Shown piece after piece: positions 22,890 to 34,343 of a DNA stretch of 34,957 nt. Position 1 is the first letter of the stretch, and every line of letters begins with the position of its first letter. Made by a program: the position numbers and the translations under genes. Source of the DNA: Paramarasmius palmivorus (Eukaryota; Basidiomycota; Agaricomycetes; Agaricales; Marasmiaceae). The notes below the pieces were generated by a model that saw nothing but the letters and a program-made list of their open reading frames with translations, was not told the origin of the DNA and ran no database searches. The stretch spans positions 1 through 34,957 of the forward strand of contig JAYKXP010000289.1 of NCBI GenBank assembly GCA_037176845.1, in the 5' to 3' direction.

Positions 22890-23305
22890 GATCCATCCTC
22901 AATGCAACACGCACGCTCAAAACCCCGTCGTGCAGGATCCTGCTAAAGCACCTCCATTATTATGGACACCATACCGCTTCCACCGAGCCTTGGCCTACAA
23001 ATATCCATCTTACTACCGCGGTTGGCATCGCGCATCGATTACTGTACCGCTATTCGGTTTGGCCGCCAATCTTTCCTCGTGCATTCCAACCTCCGTGAAA
23101 GAGGTTTCACGAGTACCAGGACAAGCTGGAATTGACTTGCATTGGTGGACACTGGGGCTCACAGCGCTATACTCTCGGTAAGCACTGGCCGCTTTTCACC
23201 TTTTTCTCAGCGTGTTCGCTGACATACGTTTTCTACAGCGGCATCATCAGCTTCGTCAGCTTCTACCTCTCAGCCGGATCAACGAACCCCAGAGCTCCTT
23301 CATGA
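22885..23305 (+). CDS. Two-exon open frame in R3, unknown protein, 5' end not found
   Basis: Exon 22885-23177 follows a CTATAG acceptor. It joins exon 23239-23305 through a 61-bp intron with GTAAGC, a GCTGAC branch site and CTACAG. The phase is kept and the frame ends in TGA. It reads about 120 residues, rich in W, Y and H, with HWWTLGLTALYSR before the intron and ISFVSFYLS after it, a possible short hydrophobic segment. The upstream exon was not identified. R1 and R2 carry plus-strand frames in the same relative place. The function is unknown. Confidence 0.35.
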
Positions 23306-23560
23306 GCAACACCTCCCACATTGCAGCACCAGAAACACAAGCTGCTCGGCCAACATCGGCTTGAGAGCGCGACATCCCACTCACCGACCATTTCCTATCT
23401 CTCGTCCTAGGTTCGAGGGACATTCAGTGGTCGGCGTATCGTCAATATTGCTGTGGATATAGAGGTCTTGGGCACGACATGCGAGATCGGATTGGTACTA
23501 GGTGTTGGTCCTGGGTTGTGCCTAGCCCGACTCTCAAGGTCTAACGTGGGGGCCAGAGAA

Positions 23561-24112
23561 TCGACTTCTGGTACTGGCATTTTCGTAGTAGGTTCACCAC
23601 GAATGCTGGCGCCGTTCCTTGGAAGTTGACCGGGTTAGTATTCGTCGCCATTTTTTATTGTCTGTGTCTCATACCGCCGACCAGTCTTGAAGCAGAGCAG
23701 CGCAAGGGAAACTGAGCATCGACGTCAAAACGACGTGAACCGCTATGCTCCATTTGCTCATTCTGGCGGAGTTGAACATCTACAGTATGCCAGTGTCCCG
23801 TCAGTTCGACGGTCAAAGCGTCAGACCCTTACCCAAATCTGGCAATCATGGATCATGCTCAAGCGTTAGGCGGAGCGGCTATGTAAGAAGAGCATGGCTT
23901 TTCCATAACGCAAACAGGGCTGATAAATTTCTTTTTCCAGGTTTCTGCGACATCCATATCGTCGAACATTAGTTTTTAGCAAAACAAGTCACAATCACGT
24001 TCTGGTCAAAGCGGCGTCGGCCACCTTGACTGCGAACTTCGGTCAAAGCCGACGCTCTTCACAACGCTCCAGCCCGACGCTCAAGAACTAGCATCACCCC
24101 GTCATATCAACC
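23561..24112. other. No supported gene
   Basis: Between R3 and the small gene at 24113. Two overlapping plus-strand frames (23687-23869 and 23745-23972) show no motif and no clear splice sites. Confidence 0.4.
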
Positions 24113-24577
24113 ATGGGCTCCACCAAACCCACTGCCTCCGCCAGTGGTACGCATTACCTCCAGAAGCATACCACAACTAGGCGGAAACCCACACCACCGA
24201 CTTACCAAGCCAAAATTCTTTGCCACGCATGCAAAACCCGTGTCTACAAACACGGGTGGGACGTGAACTGAAACTAGTGCAACAAGTTCAACGAATACGT
24301 GTCTTCTCTGGATAACGAGGTGATGCATAAACGAGTTGCGGAAGAGATCGTTGGAGAATGGATGGATCCGAAGAGAGTGTTGGAGAGATTGAAGGACACG
24401 AGGAACAAGGAGAAGGGGATGGTGGTTTTACCGAGTGCGGAGCAGTCGATACAACGTGAGTGGTGTTTTATTGAACTTGGTTTGTTGAGGAGCTGATGGT
24501 TCGGATGGTTAGGCTCGATGGTTGCGGATCAAATACGACGCGGGGAACAGGTTATTCTTCTGGGAGAGAGTGTATAA
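24113..24577 (+). pseudogene. Small two-exon gene with two in-frame stops, or with a 36-nt intron
   Basis: Exon 1 (24113-24455) and exon 2 (24513-24577) join in phase over a 57-bp GTGAGT...TTAG intron. Exon 1 contains LCHACKTRVYKHGW and later EWMDPKRVLERLKDTRNKEK. TGA at 24269-24271 and TAG at 24275-24277 interrupt the same frame that continues convincingly on both sides. Both could be former TGG codons changed by G-to-A. Alternatively a 36-nt intron (24242-24277, GTCTAC...CTAG) would remove them in frame. The CxxC pair before the break and a further Cys after it hint at a small zinc-binding module. The function is unknown. Confidence 0.5.
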
Positions 24578-24955
24578 AGGGGCCTATGCTCTATATGTAA
24601 CCATATCGGTGGTGATAGTATACATATGAAGATGCAAGTGACAACCATTCGCTCGTATTCTACAGTTGCGCTGGATCTCGTTCAGTAATACCACCACCTA
24701 TATCACCTCGGCTCTATCCGCATGTCCATTGCTTGCCAGCATGATCGCGTGCGCAGATGGACTATTATCACGACTCAGGAATACCAGACCTTTCAATGTC
24801 TCTCGCCCAGAATTTGTGTCGGAAGCGGTCTCTTAAGAGCAGCTTAGGAGAATGAGCCGAACTATTTACGTGTTTTACAGTCGCACAAGCATTCGACAAA
24901 AATACTACATCCCCGACGTCCACAGTTTGCAGCTAAATCAACCGATGAATTGGGC
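24578..24955. other. No supported gene
   Basis: This separates the small gene from the R4 fragment. No motif, repeat or splice pattern was recognised. Confidence 0.4.
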
Positions 24956-25210
24956 ATGTACTTGCGTAAAAGGAGGAATGAGCGACGACGAAAAAATGTT
25001 GACTGAGTAGCGTACATAGCAAAACCCACAAATCGCGCAACGTCTCGGGTGGTGATTGAAGTCGATTTTGTTTCGCTATTGGACGGTATGAGAACGAAGA
25101 GGTGAGTAGGAAATAGTTGAACGTACATGAACGCGTTGAAAGAGGTTTGAGAGCAAGCCAAGTGCCGCGGCGAACGGTTTCGTTTTGACCACCATGTCAC
25201 TTTCTTCAAA
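24956..25210. repeat. Repeat fragment R4
   Basis: It keeps only the start-exon part of the unit: GTACATAGC near 25011 in place of the GTACATACC of the other copies, and AGTGCCGCGGCGAACG near 25160 in place of the GCCGGCGGC block. Strongly diverged. Confidence 0.4.
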
Positions 25211-25935
25211 GTGCTAGCCTTCCATGTGCGTCTTAGCAGGTATGTCTACATATTTTTACATTCCTCGCAGTACGGTTGATCCCAAATCCCTCCGAGTAAA
25301 ACACTCAACGTTCCGTCTCGATAAGGAAATGCACGTTTCCGACACTTCAACGCATTTCTCATCCCCATACCGTATTTACAGGCCTTAATTCACCATCGAG
25401 CATTCGACAAGCTCTTTTAACTCGATAGTCAAACCCACACCTATAACCAGCTGCTTCGTCTCTACCACAACCGCCGCCGATTACGCTCGAGGCTCATAGC
25501 CCCAACGATGTCACGCTAGGTTGAGAGGTTCTTGGTGAAGGGGTTCATCATACGGGACTGAGCAGAGGTACAGTGTACGGCTTATACCTGTACTCCCTAT
25601 GCTGATTCCGAATTCAGGGATAAATATGGCCTTGAATATTGAATCCTTCGCGTCATTGATAGTACTCGAAAGTCATTCACGCTAGCACCTACAATACAGA
25701 CTTAGTTTTCTGCTACTAAACCCTTGAGTTTGATTCCTTCGAACTGCGAAGAACGTCTACGATCAACGCTTCGGCTTCAAGTTGTCCTGCAAGGCTTCCC
25801 TCTTGTCGTTGCTGCCTCGCTACACCACCTGGTTGAGTGCCATAGATCGTAAGTACTCCATCAGCATCTGTGCGCGTAGTCCCCTCAGTTCGCAGACCTC
25901 AGCTATGTTTGCCCTAGCCTTCCAATCCAACCCAT
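25211..25935. other. No supported gene between R4 and R5
   Basis: Short open stretches only. Parts may be further decayed copies of the unit, but I could not align them by eye. Confidence 0.35.
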
Positions 25936-26430
25936 GATATTAGATGCTGCGCTAGTTGGGACAGCGAGATATTAGCGAGGAAAGAGCTGTAACGAGAGGA
26001 GCGGACGTACCAGTAGCCATGTTCAAAGCTTGCGCATCTTGTGAGTATTCATCTTTGCTTAGCCTCGTGGCCAAGCCCTGGAGCTCGAACCATCAACACG
26101 TTCGTTGGTAGGGATGGCCTTGCCAAATCAGAGAGTAAGCTGGGGCTAAACACAGGTATTAGCGTGGCGAAGCGTTATGCGTAAATTCAAGACATACCAG
26201 TGAGGATATCGATTCGCTCGAATCGCTACCAGCCACGAAGTTCAATCCCATCCTAAAGGTTTTGACGTTCTCTGAAATACTCTTCATCACCTGCACCCGA
26301 TGCTCGGGACACCATCCTTCAAAGACTGAACGCGATACCAGTGCGATACCCAGGAGCTAAAGGAGGTGAAGGGGATTGTCCTCAATTTGCTGGATCGTAG
26401 GCGTACAAGAACCTGAGGAAAAGTTGCTGC
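25936..26430. repeat. Repeat fragment R5
   Basis: It corresponds to about 6410-6835 plus the bases just after 9680 of R1. It has the minus-strand intron GTACGTCC...CCAACTAG at about 25950-26010. It also has the CGAATCGCTACCAGC block near 26218, and GCGATACCCAGGAG followed by CAATTTGCTGG near 26385. It has no insert at the site occupied by the TIR element in R1. Confidence 0.5.
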
Positions 26431-26630
26431 CATGCCCAGACGACATCTCGGTGATGCTTGTCGACGAAGATTTGACGTTCAGCGGCCGAGGAACGCCAAG
26501 GTCTACGAGTCAAGAGCTAACCAACATCTGACACGAACACTAGATTCTCAGGTTCGTGATTCCGACTTGGTTAAGCGCAAGCACAACTACCACTGTAACC
26601 TGCGAACCCTCATGTCACCTAGGTCACTAG

Positions 26631-29027
26631 GATAGCACAGAACCCGAACCTGGAGGCATGGATCTGGAGAATGAGGTGAGAGAAGGTTGATCGTGACTCG
26701 TAAGGTCAAGGTACCGCACTAAGACTGGTGGAACACCAGCCAAACGCTATTTGAGTCGAGACATGATGACAACTCGGAACAAAAAGTCGGGATCTGAGAG
26801 CGTAGAGATCGGAGAATGAAGAGTTGGCGGCGGTTGGATTCCCGCATTCTTGGATGTTGGATGGGGAATTGGTGTACAGGAAGGTGCTCAGGGTTTTGAG
26901 GCTGTTGTCTTCGTTGCTGCTGCAAATAATACGACGTCAGTAAGACTCGTTCAGAAATGGGAATCAGGGTAGAGAGCACTCACATCTACCGAGTTCTTCT
27001 GTCTGTACTTCCCTGAACAAAGAGCGAGGATGAGCCACAGAACAAGAGTAGATAGCGAGAATGCACTGACTGGATTAAACCCCGAACGAGACATAATCAT
27101 CCCTGCTAACGAACATTTATCACCTGAGAGGTGAGTTCAAGAAATGGACGTTTACTTTCGACAGCGTGTGGTCTCTCGGTGTAGTATAGCCTATACCATC
27201 AATCCAATCCGATGCTGGTCTATCTCGTTCAATATGAACATGACTCTTTGTTCAGTTACCCTCGCTTTGCGTCGATGGTTGTCGGTGGCGGATGCTGTGC
27301 TAGTTGCAACAAGATATCAGTGAAGGAAGAACGATAACGAAAGGAACAGACGCACCAATGGCCATGTTGATTATTTCGTATCTTATATCTCGAGTTTGAG
27401 TATTGGCCAGTCAATGTTTCAATACCGACGAGTTCGAGTAGAGGTGAATACCCGAAAGAAGATACCTTCGTCGACATGGCACCTAGTCAAAGGCGGGAGT
27501 TGTTGATCTTTCTATGACCTTGTGCTGAACACGAATATCAGCGAAAAAGAAGCATAATAGGGAGAAGTATCAAGACGTACCTCTGCCAGTAAAGACATCC
27601 ATTCGCCGATATCAGCGAGTCGCTACCAGCAACCAGGTTCATCCCAAACGTTCTGAGCCCCTCTTTCTAATCCTCGCCTGCACCCAATACGCCATCCTTC
27701 ACAGACTCAACACGATACCCAGATACCATCGAGCCAGAGGAAACGGAGTAGCATCGATTTGCTGGAATGTAGGTGTGTCGGGACGTCAGGGCGACACCTG
27801 CTGTCCTATCCAGAAAGTTCGGGATAAACGATAGGTATCGAGACTTTCAGACTCATTGAGCCTCCAACATTCAAAACTCCGGGGAGCGACGATACCTAGG
27901 GAGAGTCCAGGTTTCGGCAAAAAGGCACGAGAACTCCGCCACGAAAAACGAAGATCTTGGGGCTCGTGCAACGGGACATGGTATAGGTACTACTCCCAGA
28001 ACTGCCTGTTCCCAGCTCGATCTTTCGATGACATACACCCGCATCTACATCCGAGTCTTGGTTGGCAGGTCAGCCAGCGAGGCTTCATGCGGCTCAGGGA
28101 GCTAGCAAGGCTCACAACCCGAGCTCGGTGTATGGATCTGAAGGACAGCGTCGGAAAGATAGGGCTACGAGGCGAGATGAAGGTGAAGAGTTGATGTTTG
28201 CGCTAGATCGAGATGGTCGTGTATCGAGGAGGTATGTGTGGGTGTGGTAATGATAACGAGGCAAAAGAAGGACATGGCTGCACGCTGCCACTACAAAAAC
28301 ATCGTTGCTTGCTATGGATGACACGATATCAGTAAGACAGATCGAAAAAGTGTGGTATGAAAACTTACTGTTTTATGCGGTAGGACACCAACAATTGAAC
28401 AAACCAATCTAAACCGTCATTTCCACCATGACAGTTGTATGTACAAGCCTCTCGTCACCACCACGAACAGCCCTGCGGCTTAGTAGGACACACGAGACGA
28501 TTGGGCTTGATAGCTACGCGGAGAAAACGAGCGGATGGAACTCGGATCGGTTATTCTGGGTGCGTTGGCATTGGGAATGTTCACGGCTGCGGTAGGAGGG
28601 GCAATAAATGAGGAACGAGGCTGGGAGACTCGTGGAGGCGTTTATCCAGCAGAGTCTTGAGAGGTGGGTGCAGGAAACGTGCAGCATGAGGACTCCAGGA
28701 TGTGGACGGTAGAGCAGAGGACAATGGATGCGTTGTGATGGGAGTGGGATGTATGAAAGGGTAGTTCAAGGTCCATGTCGCGTGGGTAGTGCAACGGAGG
28801 CCTAGTATCCTTGGCTGAGATTGCGTTGAGTGTACTGTAGCAGTTTGAGTCTGGAACTGGGAATGGGGTTGAGGTGGTGTCGGAAAGCGTGTTTGGAAAG
28901 GTAGTACAAAGGTGTTGGATTAGTGATAGGGAATAATAGGTCTTTGCTGAAGGTGTTGATGATGTTCTAGGCTTGCATTTGCCTTGGAGAAGCTATGAGT
29001 GACAGTGGAAAAACGTAGAGTAGCGTA
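26631..29027. repeat. Repeat unit R6, close paralogue of R1 lacking both insertions
   Basis: Its first bases, GATAGCACAGAACCCGAACC, match R1 at 5641, where the copia LTR ends. Further on, 27661-27735 matches the two flanks of the TIR element without it. A segment 28129-28403 differs from 10066-10340 at only about four positions. R6 lacks roughly 110 bp present at about 5745-5860 of R1. Homology to R1 stops at about 29027, inside what is a minus-strand intron in R1. Long minus-strand exon-like frames remain (26719-26979 is one) but with stops and an over-short intron, so it is probably decayed. Confidence 0.78.
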
Positions 29028-29860
29028 GCGTTGTGAGGGTACCAGAACGAAATCGCTGAAAAACAGTCATTTTGACACCAATTGTTGTGTTCAGAATCGC
29101 ACTAGTACATCGTACTAAGTACTATATGGACTTGGTAGCACTACTAGGAACCTAGTAGTACGCATATGACGAAGAATAAGATAGGCATGCACTGCGTAGT
29201 GAATACTAGCTGCGCGCGCATAGACGTTGATGTCGTCGTTAGCCCTATATGATTGCGCTAGGGTACGCGTCGAAACCTGTAGACCGTATCTATACTCTAT
29301 TACCAGGCTGGAACCTTACGAGGACATGCTACTGTACCTGGTAGACTTCCTAGTAGGTCATATGGCCACACTATACTCGCGCTATGGGACATATGAGATG
29401 GGATAGTGAACGAGGACCAACTACCACAGCGTAGAAGGACCCTAGGGGACGAATCAGAGCTATATACCAAATACGGTAGAAGCTGGAGGTGCGAGTCGCC
29501 TTCGAGAGCAGAGTTACCAGGATTAGAAATGTCCGAGTAACCGGGTCATCGATACGAGGACCATATGGAGGCTTAACAGCTTTCCATATCGATCGGAATA
29601 TCCCTCGAGCTTCGAGTTGGGATTCCTACTGCTAGTACAGACACTAGTGAGGGACATATAGTCCTATAACAAGGAAACAGACAGGATTCTGTGCCAGGAC
29701 TGTCCTAGGACATAGAAAATATAATATAGAACTACAAGGGCAGAGAGCCTACCTTCCTCGGATACGAATCCGAAGCGTTTCGGTCGAGATCGGACTCCTA
29801 GCAAGTTCCGAGCGGAATAACTATGTCCTAGCACCGATATCCGAAACGCACCATGCGGAA
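29028..29860. other. Non-coding 3' part of the KDZ element
   Basis: It starts GAGGGTACCAGAACG near 29035, then is dense in CTAG and TACTAG words. It has a 7-8 bp inverted repeat CTACTAGGAACCTAGTAG at 29141-29158. A 90-codon minus-strand frame (29664-29936) has no motif. No gene is supported. Confidence 0.5.
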
Positions 29861-29878
29861 CAGCAGCTGATTCTGTAA

Positions 29879-30080
29879 AATTATTGCAAAAGTAACCGAC
29901 AGTTATCAGAACGACTTTTGTAATGCTACAGGACAACTAGCTTTGCAAAAGTAGCTGATAAGTGGTCAACTTTTGCAAAAGTTGTCCCAGTCAAAGTCGG
30001 AAATGATACTTTTGAAAAAGTTGGTACATTTACAAAAGTTGTAATTGATGCTTTTGATAAAGTAACTTTACATTTGAAAA
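29879..30080. repeat. Subterminal palindromic repeats of the KDZ element
   Basis: About eight variants of CTTTTGCAAAAG or its halves occur within 200 bp in both orientations, including a perfect 16-bp palindrome AACTTTTGCAAAAGTT at 29968-29983. Others are near 29885, 29914, 29942, 30008, 30031 and 30050. Such arrays in transposon ends typically bind the transposase; that role is inferred. Confidence 0.65.
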
Positions 30081-30108
30081 GAGATCTGAAAGAGCACATG
30101 ATAATGTA

Positions 30109-33100
30109 TTAAGAACCTAAATCTTCCTCTAATAGGATCAGCTTATCAGAAAGCGACAATGTACTAAGCCCATGATCGTCATCGCTGTCCTCCTCCTCAC
30201 TGATACCATCCTGTGTCTCTCCATTTAATAGTCCCTCATCGTCCTGACCCTCATCATCACTCTCATCTCCACTCTCTTCCCCACTCTCGTCCCCACTCTC
30301 ATCTTCGCTCTCAACCTCACTAGGGCTTTGATAATCGCTATCGTCGTTATCATCACTGTCTTCATTGTCGCTAAGTACGTCACGTTTCCGTTTCATGGAG
30401 GCTGTAGTTGATAAGGGAACGATGTCGGTTAAGGATATGGCAGGCACAAAGTCTCTTGCCTCTTTGACCTTAGCCTTAGCCCATCTTGCAACGAATCGTT
30501 TGGCAATCTTGTTCTTGACTGCTGCTTGCTGGTATGCGTAGGCTGAGCATCCATCACGATGAGGCCCAGTAAGGGAGGACATGTTTGCACGAGCGTTCCA
30601 CCAGTCTTCTTGCCATTGCAATGTCTTCAAGCAACGACGCATCTCTTCCTGGAGGAGAAGTACTTCTTCCCGCCAGCGTCGAACACGCGCATAAGACTTG
30701 CAATACTCCACTCTAAGGCCTGAGAATGGCATTACTAGAGCACTGACATCAATAAGTGGATCATACCTTCATGTAGAGCTTCGCTAGTCAAAGCATTGCC
30801 AGATTGATGACTGGCCCCTTCCCAGATCCAAGAGATTATCCGAACACTTTCACCGGCACCTGCTGGAAGTCGTTCCTGGCCAGCATTTTCCCGACGCTGG
30901 GCCTCAGCTCGCTTTGGCTTTGCAACCTTCCTCTTCGCCTTCTCAGAAGGATCCAATTCGTCCATACATCGAACATGATCTTCCTTGAGCTGACGCCACT
31001 TCATTTCCGATTTGTCTTTCCCAAGGAGAGAACACATCGCACTCCACGCTGTACGATATGTGGCTGCAGCTAAATGAACCTTGGCTTGTTGACGATCGAC
31101 CAAGTTACGGGAACGAGTGGTTACCCCTTGCTTCCTAGCATTCCTCTTCTTGTATCGGAGTAGTCGCTGCTTGACAATCAGGTGGTGACGGAGAGTGTTG
31201 AGTGACTCGTTGAGTTGGCCTTCACGGAGCCGTCTTTCAATATCAACGACCTCTGGTACACAACTAGGAGCTTGTCGTTGCGTATCAGAGAAGGAAGAGG
31301 GAAGGAGAAGTGGTACGTCCTCGGCATTCGGGGAGAGTTTGTCTGGAGGCAAGGTGGCAAATATTTGAAGTGATATAGGTGAATATTTTCGCTGGAGAGT
31401 GCGGAGACGTTTGATTTGGCGGAGCAGTTTCGTGCGCCGGTTTACAAGGTTTGTCAGTTGCTTGGGAGTGGCAGCATGCGTACGTTTGATATCTTCCTGC
31501 AACTCTAGCCTGATCGAGGATTTGTTAGCATGGTAATGAGGTGACCCAAAGGAAGGTACTCACTGCTTAGCTTCTAACTCTATCCCAAAGTAAACGAACT
31601 CAGAAGCTGTCGTGTTATCAGCACTAGGTAAGTCTGCTTTTGCCTTTCATTTTCCTCTTTCGCTAACTCAAGGCGGACTGATGTTAATGTGATACCTGTA
31701 AGATAGTCAATTAATGGACTAAACTAAGAATGAAGAGTACTCACCACATTCAGGTAATGAAAATGGATTGTCCTCTGAAACGCCGCTTTCAAAACTGTGA
31801 ACAGCGCGTATCCATTCCGCAGCTTCCTGTTTCTGATGCTGGCTAAATTCAAGCCATGATTCATGCTGGCTCTTGAACTGCTTAACAGCATTGAGCAGTC
31901 GTTTCGCAAGAAGCCTATCTGAATGATAGTCAGAAGAGAAAGATAGATATACAAAGGAGATATAGCTTACCTAGACCAATCACTTTCATCCAATTCCAGT
32001 CGCTGCAATGGTCCTCTAGCGTATCATGATGCGAGCCAGGTCCCATCTCTTTAATACTGGTTGCGACAGTTCCGATTCCGGACCAAACACGTTCAATTCC
32101 TTCCGCATCAGTCTCGCCTGCACCTTCGGTGTACAATAGCGAGAATTTTTCTTGACACTTGAGAAGATGACCAAGGATGTGTAGCTTGGGGATGGCCAAT
32201 TTCAGGACACGGCGTGTAAGAATTTGGCGGACAAGAAGGGGAAGTTGCTGGAAGCGGTGGTACAATTTCTTTGACCACTGACACATGATGTCGTATGACA
32301 TCAGTATCAATAGGAGAAGAGGAACATGACGAAGTAACGAAGCTACAATGTAGTCCATATTCGAATATCTAAAGGGGAGAATAAGACCTTGCTGTTCAAA
32401 CAAAATGATGACTATTTACCTTTCTCCAACTTGCAGCGCTCCCAATCCATTAGGTAGGATCATCTCATGGCGGGCGCAAAGCCCCGCGCCCTTTCCCGTC
32501 TCGTCGTATCCAACATTGTACTTAGTATTGGCATGGTCGAGGGCAGAGAGCCCGGTACACCGTCGACATCTAAGGTGATGTTCAGCGAATTGTCCCCAAC
32601 ATTATCATATACGCACTTCTTTTTGCTCGCTCATCTTGCGCACCCATTCACTGTAAGGGCCTTGTTCGACAAAATACGCCCATCCATCCTGCAGACTCGG
32701 ATCTTTGCTCCACGAGGATACTTTCTTCCGTTTTAACCGAAAGCATGCATCGATGGAGATGAAAAGACAGTATAAGAACCTAGTCTAGCGAGTGAGTGAA
32801 GCCCTATTCAAACCAAATGAAAGAAACAGCTAACCGTTGTTGTTGCGGCACTGTATCCCAACCCTTTGGTAGGTTAACATCTGGAATAGGACAGGCGATA
32901 CAGGAACAGCGAGTTCTCCTGGCCTGGTGGCGTCAACCTTTCGCTCAACATCATGGCCACGACCTGCCCGACGAAGCATACGGAGATTTCGCCATTGCGA
33001 ACCATTCGGAGAAATTCTTATACCGATTCTGAAAACTCGGTCAGGACCCTGCTACAATGAGGTAGAGAAATCTTACCCCAAGCAACATTCCAGTATTGTC

Positions 33101-34152
33101 GGTGATGTGTTCCAATGACCTGTAGTAGTCGAAAGCCGTAATCTTCCGGTGAGTGTCATAAAGCTGGAACTGTTGTAGACAGCGAAAGGTGCATGCGTTT
33201 TCGGTCTAGTTGTTGTTGAAGGAAACCATTCGTAGGAGCATAAGTTGCTCCCACTTTTGTTGTTGAACCTTGCTTTCTGGCCAAATCGATGCGGTACAGC
33301 CACAATAATGTAGTGAGACGTGATGCAAGCCTGATATGTCCAGAACAGTGAATTCTTCAGGGCCCTTAACAGGAGCGGAACACCGGGAACCATCAGGATG
33401 GCGTAGCTGAACCTTCAGACCGAGACGTCGAAGTGAAAACGCGCTCAAAATGCCGACCATTTTCCAGTGCTAAACGCAGACTAGATGAGAATAAATATAA
33501 AGAAGGTAAAATCACGTACCTTGACTCGATGAAGAGGCGTAAACGTATGTCGTTGAATACAGCAGTCTTGGCACATCAACGCCATTGAACTGCAGTCCAT
33601 ACACCTTAATGTGGGAGAAACAGGCTCCTTTCGAGGCGGGCAGAATGTACACGCTTCCGGAACACTCTGTCCACGCCCTTTGAGAAGTAGCGTGATGGCC
33701 AGGAACTGGTCTCGGGTACTTGAGGAAACCTTTCATAGGCGAGTCCTAGCGGGATGTTGCTTCAGCAATGTCTTCAAGATTTTGGTATATTACTCACCGA
33801 TTCGTATTCCTTCCTTGGCTGCTTCTCCGAGTCTTTCTCTTCCCTCGTAGGAGAATCAGCCTCAGGTACAGTGTCATCCATCGGAATATCCTCCCAGGCA
33901 TCCCAATCAGAAGAAGGATGCATTGACGTATATTCCCTAGCCTTCACAGGGCGACTGAGGTGGTGCTGCAGCGACACGTGTGTGTAGACGGCGACCATCT
34001 TGGGAGATGGTTTGAGTCTTGATGATATTGTCCGCTTCTTCGTGGAAAGAGATACCGAGGGACGAGAACGACGTGAATGCACTGAGAGTGTTATTGGTGC
34101 TGTGTCTGAAGGTTCCTTTGCTGATGCCTGAGTTGGATGTCTTGCGGGACAT
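30109..34152 (-). pseudogene. KDZ transposase with CxC2-like cysteine cluster, frameshifted
   Basis: Eleven exons can be traced: 34152-33798, 33745-33520, 33469-33077, 33028-32835, 32779-32617, 32569-32420, 32368-31971, 31918-31745, 31695-31564, 31509-30767 and 30719-30109. The introns are 47-55 bp. An N-terminal cysteine cluster has paired cysteines at about 33640-33651, 33592-33603 and 33560-33574. The RNase-H-fold core has SIDACFRLK (Asp at 32749-32751), SYDIMCQW (Asp at 32290-32292) and EGIERVW (Glu codons at 32101 and 32092). The conserved HHDTLEDHCSDWNW block follows, and the C-terminus ends in an acidic tail. Exons 5, 7, 8, 10 and 11 are open. Exons 1, 2, 3, 4, 6 and 9 contain single-base frame changes, for example an extra G at 32560-32561 and lost bases near 32903 and 31650. 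Splice sites look intact, so loss is recent unless these are base-calling errors. Confidence 0.88.
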
Positions 34153-34343
34153 GATGGAGTGAAGGAAGGCTACCGTCACCGTGACAGGTCACAGAGCAAG
34201 TATCGGAACGACTACTTAGTCTCTTTCTCCGAGCTCTCGTAACTAGGAACATTTCGGAGAACTCGGAGTAAATTTGGCTAATGGCCTCAACATCGTCGAC
34301 GTTTCGGTCCTCAAACTACGAGATATAGAAAAGATATGAAAAT
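34153..34343. other. Spacer between the TET/JBP-like and KDZ genes
   Basis: The 191 bases separate the stop of the upstream gene from the KDZ start codon on the same strand. It should include the KDZ promoter; no TATA box stands out. Confidence 0.5.

Larger units (their letters stand above)
21480..23560. repeat. Repeat unit R3, diverged and shorter
   Basis: It shares with R1 and R2 a block near 21530-21620, GCCCATGTCGCG near 22126, GTACATACC near 22380 and CCGGCGGCAAACATGCTT at 22561. Weaker similarity to the DWDGRRVG block of R1/R2 appears near 23455-23510. The minus-strand start exon is frameshifted relative to R1 and R2. The part that would match the 3' end of the R1/R2 minus-strand gene is missing. 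Confidence 0.55.

Noticed and set aside
28062..28324. Overlapping plus and minus frames shared with 10018-10261
   Set aside because: They are conserved because R1 and R6 are nearly identical there, so the conservation is not evidence of coding. Good minus-strand intron signals lie immediately beside them (the donor at about 28369).
29141..29158. Inverted repeat that might be a transcription terminator
   Set aside because: Hairpin terminators are bacterial. Here it sits in a CTAG-rich non-coding part of a eukaryotic transposon.
30804..31073. 89-codon plus-strand frame
   Set aside because: Antisense shadow of KDZ exon 31509-30767, whose frame is well supported by family motifs and phase.
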